Positions 1-8,278 of a DNA stretch of 64,000 nt are shown here, piece by piece. The translations under genes and the position numbers were made by a program. The first letter of the stretch is position 1; every line of letters begins with the position of its first letter. The notes under the pieces are model-generated. The model searched no databases. It saw only the letters and a list, made by a program, of their open reading frames with translations, and was not told the DNA's origin. The DNA comes from Methanohalobium evestigatum Z-7303 (lineage in GTDB: Archaea > Halobacteriota > Methanosarcinia > Methanosarcinales > Methanosarcinaceae), in contig NC_014253.1 in assembly GCF_000196655.1 (NCBI RefSeq), positions 1,753,423 to 1,817,422 of the forward strand, written 5' to 3'.

Positions 1-2250
1 TCTTACCCTGTTTACTACACTTTTTACATATTCAACTGCTTTATCTACATCACCCTCTTTTAATACAAGTTCAAGAACCCTGTTCAATGTCTTTGATGTA
101 AGTTCACACCAGTCCCTTCGGACTGTCTCCATTCCCTTGACCTTTATACTATCTTCCCATTCATCATTTTCCTGTTCAAAAACCCATAGAGCATATCGCT
201 TTTTTGCAAGGAACAGTCCACGTTTTGCAATAGATTCAAATTCAAGTTCCATAGGGTCAGGAAGGGATTGAGATACTTTTTCTGCTATCCTTGTACCCAC
301 GCATTCAGCGTCTTCAAGAGATATGTCATTATTATATTCCGGTGAACAATGTATAAAAACACTATCAGTATCCCCGTAAACTACAGACAGATTGATAACA
401 TCCTCTGACTCATCCTCAGGTGATATTTCATCTGGGAGGTATGCCTGATTATCTTTAAGAACCACCTTACGGATATTATTATTTATAAGATCACGGGTAT
501 TCTGGATGTTTTCCCTACCATAGCTTGTTACCGCGTTGGCAAGAGTTAGACTATAAAGCCGTGCACGTGCATAACCTGAATAACCATAAAAACTGTTTAA
601 CAGGATTTTTAATGCAAGTTGTGTCGCATCATACATCCTGTAGGTGTCTCCGTCGGAGATGGATTTCATTTTCTTTTTAACTTCAGACCTCTGGTTCAGT
701 AAAGTTTCCAGAATTGAGGGGACGATTCCTTTTAATACATCTGGATTAACAAACTCTCCACCCGATGGAGGATTTATTGTCTCACCATTAGGATGGTCAT
801 TAACAACAACAGTAGTATAACAGAGGTTGTGAGCCATCATTATAGTGGGATACAGGGATTTGTAGTCAAGTATTACAACATTATCCAGCAAGCCTTTTTT
901 CGGCTCAAGAACTTCTCCTCCTTTTATTTCCTCTCCCTGTTCATTATCATCTGGTCTGTTATCGGGTTTTGGTGGAATTACCCTCCCCTGTTTACCAAAT
1001 TCACGAAACAGTAGGTTTTCCACCATAGAACTCTGTCCGCCATCGACTACATCCTGTAAAACAGAACCACTTACCTGAGACAATGCTATATATTTATCAA
1101 GCAGTTGTAATTTGGTAACAAGTTCCAGTGCAAGTTCTGAATCACGTCTGGCATAATCTATAAACTTTTTAGTTTTCTCACCGCCATCGTTCCAGTATTC
1201 CACCATCTGATGGGGTTCAACATCGAGTTTTTCTCTTCCAAGCAGTTCTTTGGATACATTGCGAAGTGTATAGCGTTTTAGACTAAACTGCTGTCTTATG
1301 AGAGGCAATGTATCCATTACTATCCTGCCGGTCATGGATACCATTGTTCTTGTACCCAGCCGTCGATATGTCATCAGCCTGCCATCACGCCCCACTCTGG
1401 GAACTATACTGGCTCCTTTATTATTCAAATAATCTGCTCTGTCCTTGATATAGGGTATATCAAAGTCATTCATGTTGTATCCGACAACAACATCAGGGTC
1501 ATATTCCTGAAAGATATCAAAAAACCGGGTTAACATATCTTCCTCTTCATCAAATATTTCTATATCTGATTCAACATCTTTCAGGTTTTTACATACAAGA
1601 ACCAGTGTATTGTTACCTTTATATTCCGGCTCAAAAGAAAGACTTATCATAATTATGGGCGAACTTTCAGGTTCAGGCATGCCTCCCTCAGGTGGCAGGC
1701 ATTCTATATCAAAAGCCAGATATTTTAATCCAATGTTTGGGATTTTATTTATTTCCTCCACATTGTAGGAGGTTATTATATTGTCACATTTTACATCTCT
1801 ATCATTGATAGATTCTGATGTAGAAGCAGGTTCAGCAGAAACCAGAGCCATTCCATGTAAACCCTTATCTATCATAAAACGGTTTTTAAACAGGATATCG
1901 GTTTCATATACGTCTTCAATACCTTCAAGACCCTGTACATCATCCCTTATTTCTGGAACATTTTTTGGATAAAATGTGGTAATTTTTAACATCGGTTTTT
2001 TTGATTCCTGATAACCAATAGGTTCAAATTTTTGTACAGGTTCTACATCCTTGACGGTATCAAATTTGTTTTTTATAAACTGTGGCAGTGTCTGTAGATA
2101 TGAGTCATCGGCTACATTGGCATAAAAATACGGTTCAAATCCCGGTACAAAACAGCAAACACTGCTACCGTCCTCTCCTCTACCAAAAAGCCGTACCACC
2201 GGTTCATCATTATAAATACTGTAATCTGCATCCAATATCTGAAAGTTCAT
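1..2250 (-). CDS. polB: DNA polymerase family B (polB), C-terminus outside window
   Basis: Replicative or repair DNA polymerase with 3'-5' proofreading. It starts at the ATG at 2250 (MNFQILDADY) and stays open to base 1, so about 750 codons are present and the C-terminus is outside the window. Exonuclease motifs in order: DIEC (Asp about 181), YNMNDFDIPY and YARRDSELAL. Polymerase motifs in order: DYKSLYPTIM (motif A), LKILLNSFYGYSGY (motif B), YGDTDS (motif C, about residue 620) and KKRYAL. All catalytic aspartates are present and no intein interrupts motifs A to C, a common insertion place in archaeal PolB. Family assignment is very secure; its division of labour with PolD cannot be read from the sequence. 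Confidence 0.97.
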   Translation of the reverse strand, partial: MNFQILDADYSIYNDEPVVRLFGRGEDGSSVCCFVPGFEPYFYANVADDSYLQTLPQFIKNKFDTVKDVEPVQKFEPIGYQESKKPMLKITTFYPKNVPEIRDDVQGLEGIEDVYETDILFKNRFMIDKGLHGMALVSAEPASTSESINDRDVKCDNIITSYNVEEINKIPNIGLKYLAFDIECLPPEGGMPEPESSPIIMISLSFEPEYKGNNTLVLVCKNLKDVESDIEIFDEEEDMLTRFFDIFQEYDPDVVVGYNMNDFDIPYIKDRADYLNNKGASIVPRVGRDGRLMTYRRLGTRTMVSMTGRIVMDTLPLIRQQFSLKRYTLRNVSKELLGREKLDVEPHQMVEYWNDGGEKTKKFIDYARRDSELALELVTKLQLLDKYIALSQVSGSVLQDVVDGGQSSMVENLLFREFGKQGRVIPPKPDNRPDDNEQGEEIKGGEVLEPKKGLLDNVVILDYKSLYPTIMMAHNLCYTTVVVNDHPNGETINPPSGGEFVNPDVLKGIVPSILETLLNQRSEVKKKMKSISDGDTYRMYDATQLALKILLNSFYGYSGYARARLYSLTLANAVTSYGRENIQNTRDLINNNIRKVVLKDNQAYLPDEISPEDESEDVINLSVVYGDTDSVFIHCSPEYNNDISLEDAECVGTRIAEKVSQSLPDPMELEFESIAKRGLFLAKKRYALWVFEQENDEWEDSIKVKGMETVRRDWCELTSKTLNRVLELVLKEGDVDKAVEYVKSVVNRVR

Positions 2251-2365
2251 AAGTTCAGGTTAATTTCATACATGATATATATTTTGTTATCTTTTAAATC
2301 AATGAAGAACAGACACAACCCAGAAACTGCGAATTCATTTTTAAAAATTTAAATATCGACCTGAT

Positions 2366-4996
2366 TTATTCAACTGCTTCAAATTTGATTGTAAATTTTG
2401 TCCCATTACAATTTTCAAATTCCATTGTACCGTTAATTTGATCTACAAGTGAATTTACAAGTTGCAGACCAAGTGAATCGGTTTCGTTGATGTCTACGTA
2501 TTCCGGAATACCATCTCCGTTATCATCGACAATTAATGTATAAACAGAATCATCTTCAGTAAAACTCACATTAATTTGTCCCGAAGATTTATCAGAAAAT
2601 GCATGTTTTAACGAATTGGTTACCAGTTCATTGACAATAATGCCAAGCGGTATCGCAACATCCATGTTTAAATATATGTCCTTGATGTTTAGATTCAATT
2701 CAATATTGTTGTTATCATCTAAATATGCTTGAAGCAGATAATCCGTAAGAGTTTGGATATAATTACCAAAATCAATGCTTACCATATCACTGGAATTGTA
2801 CAGTTTCTCATGAGCAAGTGCAATCGATCGGACTCGGTTCTGGCTTTCTTCAAAAGCTTTAATCACACTTTTGTCTTCAAAATTTGTAGACTGCAGATTG
2901 AGCAAACTGCTGATTACCTGAAGGTTGTTTTTTACACGGTGATGGATTTCCCTTAACCGCAGTTCATTGGCTCTTTTCCTTTCTGTTATATCCCTTTCTA
3001 TAGCAAGTATATAATACTGGTTTTCAAGTTCAAAATATTCAGCACTTACTTCCACCCAGAAAACCGTTCCATCCTTTTTTTTGTGGGTAATTTCTTCATC
3101 AAACCATTTCTGATCAAGTACACGCTGTACCAAGTTTGGGAATTTTTGAGCTACATCTTCTGTTTCAATATCCATTATATTGGAACCTATAAGTTCACTA
3201 ACTGTGTAGCCATGCATATTTGCAGCTACCTTATTGGCTTCTATGATATTACCTTCCGTATCTATTATAAAGATTGCATCGCCTGCGTTTTCAAAAAGAA
3301 GCCTGTAACGTTTTTCACTCATTTCCAGCGACTTTTCAGTGTTTTTACGTTCTGTAATATCATTTCCTGAAATCAAAATACAGGTTATCTCATAGTCATC
3401 ATTTTTTACAATTCTACCATTCCAGGCAATGATACGCTTTTCAAGATTCCTATTTACAATTGCGGTCTCAAAATATTCAATTAAACTTACATTTCTCTGA
3501 AACATCAGACCCTTGATAACCTTATCTACTTCCAACGCGTATCTTTTCGGGATAAACTCAAACAATGTTTTACCTTTTAGTTCATTTTTACTGTATCCCA
3601 GTATTTCGCGCCCAGCTCTGTTTACAAGTTTAATACTAAAATCAGGGTTAAGTGCAATAATAATAGAACCTGCTATGTCCAGATAATTTTGTGCTCTATC
3701 TTTCTGAATTTTAAGTTCCTGTGTCCGTTCCTCAACACGTTTTTCAAGCTCATCATGCATCTTCTGGAGCTGCTGTTCATACTGTTTACGTTCGGTTATA
3801 TCAAGGACATAGCATATAGCGCCACTTATATTCCCCTCTCCATCTTTTGATACGGAACAAGACATCAACGCATAGAACTTTTCACCGGATTTTCTCACCA
3901 TTTTTATTTCGAATTTTTGGCTGTTGTTAGCACCATTAAAAGAACTGTTGTTAAGATGGTTTGACAGATTACAGTGTTTGTATGAAGGTATGAACTGAGA
4001 CAAGGGTTCTCCCAATACTTCATCTTTACTATAACCAAAAAGGTGTTCAGCACCTTTATTCCAGCTTAATATTTTCTCATTGGAATCCAGAGTGATTACA
4101 GCCTCATGCAACTGGTCAAGTATCTGAGCATGCTTTTTGAAATCTTCCTCCCTTCTTTTTAATTCTCTAAACAGAATATCGTACGGTCTGTAAAATCCTG
4201 TATCTATGATAGCCAAGAATATAAAATAAAACGAAAACAATTTGAAGTAGTGACCTAAAATGTTTAAAATTCCGTAAACATCAACGTAGAGAGTAAATGT
4301 AAATTCAGCAATAATAGTCAAAAATATGGATAAGGACAGCAGGTTCTGCACATATACACTAAAATACGCTCTGTATCTGTACAAAAGAACTAATGATCCC
4401 AGTAGTATTATTGAGATGATGTATTCACTTATTATTTTAAATGCTGTAAGACCTACACCTTTTATATAACAATCAGGGAATACTCCCCAGTGGAAAATAG
4501 TTAAAAGCAGGATGAATGATACCACTGCAAATAAAAGAAAAACCACTCTATAATCGGTTTTTCTGGACAAATCCAATTTTATACTTTGTTTAAATTTGCT
4601 TACAAAAAAAACCGGCGCCAGCAGTAAAGATATACTTTCAATATATCTTGCAGTTACCCATACTTGTGTAGCCAAATTTGACCCTAACGAGGAGAACACA
4701 CCCATATTTTCATACGAAAGGGTATGAAGAATATCAAAACCGGCTACAAAAAAATATGCTATTCCTATAAAAATAAGGTAATTGTTTTCAAGAAAATGTT
4801 TTGATTTTAAAACCAGTATAAAAACCATCAAAGCTATCAGGATACTAAAAAGTTCCACAAGAACATGAAAAAGCAGGTAATTGGATAGACTTATAAAGTA
4901 CAATGACCCGAGCACCACTATCCAGAGAAAAAGTTTCTCATAACTGATTTTGCCAAAGTCAAGTGTTTTGAGCTTAGTGATTATATCCGGTTTCAT
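2366..4996 (-). CDS. MASE3-PAS-PAS-PAS sensor histidine kinase (HisKA_2 type)
   Basis: Membrane sensor kinase of 876 aa. Residues 1 to about 275 form seven or eight hydrophobic segments resembling the MASE3 sensor. Three PAS/PAC units follow (about 285-405, 430-555 and 560-680), each ending in a DITERK-type motif, with a short coiled coil after the first. The transmitter begins at about 681 with REIHHRVKNNLQ (phospho-acceptor His about 685), the HisKA_2 signature, then an HATPase_c domain with an N box (NELVTNSLKHAF) and G1 box (DDNGDGIP). There is no receiver domain and no response regulator next door, so it is probably an orphan kinase. The signal is unknown. The ATG at 4996 is the only sensible start ahead of the first membrane helix. 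Confidence 0.93.
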   Translation of the reverse strand: MKPDIITKLKTLDFGKISYEKLFLWIVVLGSLYFISLSNYLLFHVLVELFSILIALMVFILVLKSKHFLENNYLIFIGIAYFFVAGFDILHTLSYENMGVFSSLGSNLATQVWVTARYIESISLLLAPVFFVSKFKQSIKLDLSRKTDYRVVFLLFAVVSFILLLTIFHWGVFPDCYIKGVGLTAFKIISEYIISIILLGSLVLLYRYRAYFSVYVQNLLSLSIFLTIIAEFTFTLYVDVYGILNILGHYFKLFSFYFIFLAIIDTGFYRPYDILFRELKRREEDFKKHAQILDQLHEAVITLDSNEKILSWNKGAEHLFGYSKDEVLGEPLSQFIPSYKHCNLSNHLNNSSFNGANNSQKFEIKMVRKSGEKFYALMSCSVSKDGEGNISGAICYVLDITERKQYEQQLQKMHDELEKRVEERTQELKIQKDRAQNYLDIAGSIIIALNPDFSIKLVNRAGREILGYSKNELKGKTLFEFIPKRYALEVDKVIKGLMFQRNVSLIEYFETAIVNRNLEKRIIAWNGRIVKNDDYEITCILISGNDITERKNTEKSLEMSEKRYRLLFENAGDAIFIIDTEGNIIEANKVAANMHGYTVSELIGSNIMDIETEDVAQKFPNLVQRVLDQKWFDEEITHKKKDGTVFWVEVSAEYFELENQYYILAIERDITERKRANELRLREIHHRVKNNLQVISSLLNLQSTNFEDKSVIKAFEESQNRVRSIALAHEKLYNSSDMVSIDFGNYIQTLTDYLLQAYLDDNNNIELNLNIKDIYLNMDVAIPLGIIVNELVTNSLKHAFSDKSSGQINVSFTEDDSVYTLIVDDNGDGIPEYVDINETDSLGLQLVNSLVDQINGTMEFENCNGTKFTIKFEAVE

Positions 4997-5195
4997 AAAA
5001 TAAACTTATAAGTTTTTGATGATTTAACACTACAACAATTCTTCTATTACATTTAACCCCTAATATAGAATTGAAGTGATATATTCCGGTCTATCTTTAT
5101 TATTTTATAAAAGCATTACGTGATAATTTCATCTATTTTTTAAGTTATAAAACTATAAGATAAAATATAATATACAAAAAAACATTTGTTATATT

Positions 5196-5663
5196 ATGTA
5201 CAATGAATTCGAGTTTGCGGGCGTTATACCTGACACTACCATTGATAGAAAAGAAATTAACCTGATAACCGAAAAATCCGATTATGTGGTTGCAGAAACA
5301 AAAAAAATCTACCAGCATCGAAAAAACGGCAGCTATTTTCATTACAGATATTTGATTTCTGTCGAGGATTATGGTGGTGGAAAATGGAAAATGGAATTAT
5401 ATTTAAATCCGATGCCCTCATCTCTGAAGAATCAGTATCAAAACTATCCGGTCAGAATTTCTCACAAATTTATCAACGCTCCCAGATACAGTGATAAAGT
5501 TGATGCTTTTATTTCCTACATAATCCTTGTTGCAAGTTGCATAAAAGATATAGATGCAAATATTGACAATTATCTGGATTCTTACTCTGATACCGAAGGA
5601 AAGACAATGTGGGAACTTTTATATCCTGTTTTAAATATCAAAAATATGCAACCTTTAAAATGA
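5196..5663 (+). CDS. Hypothetical protein, 155 aa
   Basis: I do not recognise this protein. It is soluble, lacks signal peptide or membrane helix, has many Tyr residues, and contains a GGGKWKMELYLNP stretch that looks like an amphipathic beta hairpin. It is transcribed divergently from the histidine kinase across about 200 bp of AT-rich DNA. The ATG at 5196 has no clear Shine-Dalgarno sequence, so it may be leaderless. Low-complexity drift is absent and the frame is open over 155 codons in AT-rich DNA, which favours a real gene. Confidence 0.6.
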   Translation: MYNEFEFAGVIPDTTIDRKEINLITEKSDYVVAETKKIYQHRKNGSYFHYRYLISVEDYGGGKWKMELYLNPMPSSLKNQYQNYPVRISHKFINAPRYSDKVDAFISYIILVASCIKDIDANIDNYLDSYSDTEGKTMWELLYPVLNIKNMQPLK

Positions 5664-5843
5664 AAGGTGTAAGTTTTCTAATAGCACCATTATCACCTAA
5701 TATTTTCCAGTTGGTTTAATTTCCTTTTCTACTGTTTTATATTTTTGTGATTTGAAAAATAAATTTAAGTTCTGGCAAACTAATAGGTAAAGTCAAAGGA
5801 TTGATATCCTACATGTTAATGATTTTCCATCGTGGGGGAGGGA

Positions 5844-6146
5844 ATGGTTAACAATAATAAGTACAACTCAAAAGATTATAAAGCTTTGAGAAAAGCCATA
5901 AAACAATGTCTGAAAAATTCAGACATCACAATCGGAGAATTAGCAAACCGTTTTAATGTAAGTAAAACACTTGTCAGAGAAATCAAACAGGAATTAAGAC
6001 GCGAAAACGATACTAATTACCAACGCATACTCCCAGATAAAAGTGACTGGTTTTACTGCTACAAAAGTGAAACATATACACCTACATGCAACTATAAATC
6101 ATGTGAACATTATCCGTGTAAAGAGATGAAAAATAAAAATAGCTAA
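5844..6146 (+). CDS. Small HTH protein with Cys-rich tail
   Basis: About 100 aa. Residues about 10-55 form a helix-turn-helix (ITIGELANRFNVSKTLVREI), suggesting a DNA-binding regulator. The C-terminus holds Cys and His residues (WFYCYK, CNYKSCEHYPC) that could bind a metal. A GTG at 5832 would add four residues, but the GGGGGAGGG run lies directly before the ATG at 5844 and reads better as its ribosome-binding site, so I place the start there. No homologous family is recognised beyond the HTH. Neighbours give no hint of target genes. Confidence 0.65.
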   Translation: MVNNNKYNSKDYKALRKAIKQCLKNSDITIGELANRFNVSKTLVREIKQELRRENDTNYQRILPDKSDWFYCYKSETYTPTCNYKSCEHYPCKEMKNKNS

Positions 6147-6233
6147 CAAATCAGGGTTTTGGTTTAATAATCCATTTTTGGAATAAATCGAATTATGTTA
6201 TATATTTAAAAATTAAAAATAAAAAAGAAGTGG

Positions 6234-6638
6234 TTAAGCAACCTTTTGTTCAATCAAAAATTTTACAAAATCTGGGCTTAAGTTTGTTTCATATTCCATT
6301 TTTTCAAGGATTTCATTTTCTGAAAATCCCTTGTGCTTAAGGTCTTCTATTTTGTTGTACACGTTTTCAGAAACTTCAGAATATTCATTTATATCCTTTC
6401 TATGACCCCAGACATCGCCTTCAAGCAACTCAATGCCCTGCATATCCAGAAACATTTTTGCAGATTCTGATAGTGTCTGTTTATATGATTTTGATAAATG
6501 TATTGCCTTAAGATTCGGGCAACTGGACACTATCGAAAAAACGTCTTTGTTGGATGGTCTAAAAGCCATATGTATTATTTCATCTTTCTCGTTCAGGTCT
6601 TTTATTTCATCTTTTGTACTAACTACTCGAATTTTCAT
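6234..6638 (-). CDS. DUF1699 family protein
   Basis: 134 aa, soluble, no membrane segment. The N-terminus (MKIRVVSTKDEI), the segment HMAFRPSNKDVFSIV and the central EGDVWGHRKDINEY match the conserved archaeal DUF1699 family as I remember it; function is unknown. The C-terminal third is helical (ENEILEKMEYE). It is separated from its neighbours by AT-rich spacers and is probably monocistronic. Family naming is from memory and should be treated as probable. Confidence 0.75.
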   Translation of the reverse strand: MKIRVVSTKDEIKDLNEKDEIIHMAFRPSNKDVFSIVSSCPNLKAIHLSKSYKQTLSESAKMFLDMQGIELLEGDVWGHRKDINEYSEVSENVYNKIEDLKHKGFSENEILEKMEYETNLSPDFVKFLIEQKVA

Positions 6639-6799
6639 GATATCCCTTACTACTATTTTTTGATATCTTTAATCTTTAATAAAAAAATTTCAGATACCAC
6701 ATACCAATTCCAGTTATACTATCTTAAAAATTTATCTATTTGTTTACAAATAGAAATTATTTGATAATACACACAGTTTTTTGAAAGCTTTAAAAATTA

Positions 6800-6978
6800 G
6801 CGATATGCAGATATGGAGAATGAGGGGAAAACTCCATATCTGTGATAAATACAGCTTTGCTGGAAGTGGGGTTCATCATCCTTAAGGTAGGAGACAAACC
6901 GGTTTTTATGTCTGCCCAATCTGTGAAATAACAACACATACACAGATTAACCGGTATTTGCTAATTAACCTTCTACCG
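6800..6978. other. Nested palindromes, possible structured RNA or decayed element end
   Basis: A stretch without an ORF that carries strong complementary pairs. A perfect 11-bp hairpin joins 6808-6818 (CAGATATGGAG) to 6832-6842. A nested set follows: GGTAG 6886-6890 with CTACC 6973-6977, ACCGGTT 6898-6904 with AACCGGT 6949-6955, and AATCTGTG 6918-6925 with CACAGATT 6941-6948, the last two stacked without a gap. No known ncRNA family is recognised and the strand is undetermined. It abuts an IS605-type end at 6979, so it may be mobile-element debris rather than a functional RNA. Confidence 0.35.
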
Positions 6979-7130
6979 TGAACTACCACTTGGCTAAAGA
7001 CCAACTGGCTCCTTAAATTAAAAATTTAAGGATAACTTTAAATCTATGATTTAAAGTGCTTCCTGTTTCATACTTTTCCCTTATGGAACAAGTCCACAGG
7101 CTCTACCCCTCGTACCGAAGGTGTAAATTG
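6979..7130 (-). mobile_element. Relic of IS200/IS605-type right end (family B)
   Basis: Read on the minus strand, the region ends in a hairpin (CCAGTTGG ... CCAAGTGG, one mismatch) followed by TAGTTCAC, the same terminal arrangement as the right ends of the two TnpB elements at 21839 and 59928. Two further perfect 9-bp hairpins lie inside (7011-7019 with 7023-7031, and 7035-7043 with 7047-7055). No transposase or TnpB coding is left and no left end is found, so this is a degenerate solo end. The upper limit is approximate. Confidence 0.5.
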
Positions 7131-7263
7131 TAATTTTGGTTATCAATTACAATTTATTCAAATATTGTTCTTTATAATATTAAAAATTAATTAATAATAT
7201 TGATATCATAAAAAGTTCAACCTTTGAGAAAAAGGTAAATAAATTTAGAAAAATATAGCTTAA

Positions 7264-7374
7264 TGCCCGGAGCGTGACTCGAACACGCGGTCTCCAGATT
7301 TCTCAGGAGATTTAAGACGCCTGTTATAAACATCCCTATGAGTCTGGCGCCTTGACCTGCTAGGCCATCCGGGC
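7264..7374 (-). tRNA. tRNA-Met(CAT), elongator, with 37-nt intron
   Basis: The reverse complement folds as a class I tRNA: acceptor GCCCGGA/TCCGGGC with discriminator A, D-arm GCC..GGC, anticodon stem CCAGA/TCTGG, five-base variable loop AGACC and T-arm GCGTG-TTCGAGT-CACGC. The anticodon loop is split by an intron at 7300-7336. Its borders form a perfect bulge-helix-bulge: four base pairs CTCA/TGAG, a 3-nt bulge TAG at the 5' site (cut after A37) and AAA at the 3' site. Splicing gives loop CTCATAA, anticodon CAT. CCA is not encoded. Introns at 37/38 of elongator tRNA-Met are known in Euryarchaeota. Confidence 0.95.
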
Positions 7375-7449
7375 ATACAGGTTTTATACTATAAATCCGT
7401 TATAGAACGTTACGACTGAAAGAACTGAAATTATATGAATGTTTGGGTT

Positions 7450-7605
7450 CTGACGTACTCCAACGGATAAATCCGTTGTGTTTTGTGGTCGCCATCCATC
7501 CTGGCGTTGCCACTTGCGGGGCGCCAGTACTCCCGTACGATGCATCACTGTCTGCACCGCATCGTTTGTGCTCGAAACCAAGCAATAATTGGATGGAATT
7601 TGGTA
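7450..7605 (-). mobile_element. Relic of TnpB element (family A): right end plus tnpB 3' scrap
   Basis: On the minus strand this matches the 3' end of the TnpB element at 43938-44732. The coding scrap reads GSTGAPQVAT like the C-terminus of that TnpB, followed by the hairpin ACGGATTTATCCGT and the terminal GTACGTCAG at 7450. The left end and nearly all of tnpB are gone, so this is a dead fragment. It lies just upstream of tRNA-Met. The inner limit near 7605 is approximate. From there to 7868 I see only AT-rich DNA. Confidence 0.7.
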
Positions 7606-7868
7606 ATACACAAACAACCGACTGAACAATGTCTTATATCAGGCAGCTTACTCAAAGCAACTGTACACAGAAGGCATTGTTGTATCTATAGAATTATATA
7701 TGCTATAACACAATTAAAAATTGATGGTTAAAAACAGTAAAAACAAAACGTGAAAATAAAAACGTAATTTTTAAACCAATAATTATTAAACATAATACTA
7801 CATCCAATATAAGAATACAGGAAGTTGTAATAAATAATCTAACTTACACAATATGAAGAGGTAAAAAT

Positions 7869-8249
7869 ATGGTACTGGAAGTAAACCTTATATCAGCAAG
7901 AACTGCTTGGCAGGGTTCTTTTCTTGAACATAAGATGAATAATGCATATTTTAACGAATGTGCCTATTGTGAACTGAATTCAAATGACTTTAGCAAACTC
8001 GGTATCAATGAAGGAGATTACATAAAAGTAAAAACCGACTATGGGGAAGTTGTAGTTTATGCTAAAATAAATGATGACAATCCGGAAAAACTGGGTCACA
8101 TACCAATGGGTCCGTGGTCCAATGCTGTCCTGAATCCCGAAACTCATGGGTGCGGTATGCCGGGTTTTAAAGGTGTAAATGCTACTATTGAACCTACCGA
8201 AGAAAAACCGCTCGATTTAAAATCGTTAATCAGAAGTTACTGTGAATAA
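7869..8249 (+). CDS. fwdD: Formylmethanofuran dehydrogenase subunit D
   Basis: 126 aa, a molybdopterin-dinucleotide-binding beta-barrel subunit that with FwdB corresponds to the split C-terminal part of molybdopterin oxidoreductases. The complex reduces CO2 onto methanofuran, or oxidises formylmethanofuran during methylotrophic growth. Diagnostic segment: LGHIPMGPWSNAVLNPETHGC. The start ATG follows a GAGGT ribosome-binding site. It is first in the operon fwdDBAC, 29 bp ahead of fwdB. The D-B-A-C order resembles tungsten-type fwd operons more than the molybdenum-type fmd order; metal preference remains inference. Confidence 0.95.
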   Translation: MVLEVNLISARTAWQGSFLEHKMNNAYFNECAYCELNSNDFSKLGINEGDYIKVKTDYGEVVVYAKINDDNPEKLGHIPMGPWSNAVLNPETHGCGMPGFKGVNATIEPTEEKPLDLKSLIRSYCE

Positions 8250-8278
8250 TTTAATTATTAAAAAGGAGAAAAGATACA

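Noticed and set aside
1-2250. Intein in DNA polymerase B
   Set aside because: Motifs A, B and C are continuous with normal spacing.
6800-7130. RNase P RNA
   Set aside because: The conserved core elements of RNase P RNA were not found on either strand, and one end is an IS605-type terminus.
7264-7374. tRNA-Leu with long variable arm
   Set aside because: TCTCC/GGAGA could mimic a variable arm, but no anticodon stem then forms. The intron model gives complete stems and a perfect bulge-helix-bulge.
7384-7731. Several overlapping frames of 60-82 aa on both strands
   Set aside because: They are shadows of the family A TnpB relic; only the GSTGAPQVAT reading has meaning and it is a fragment.
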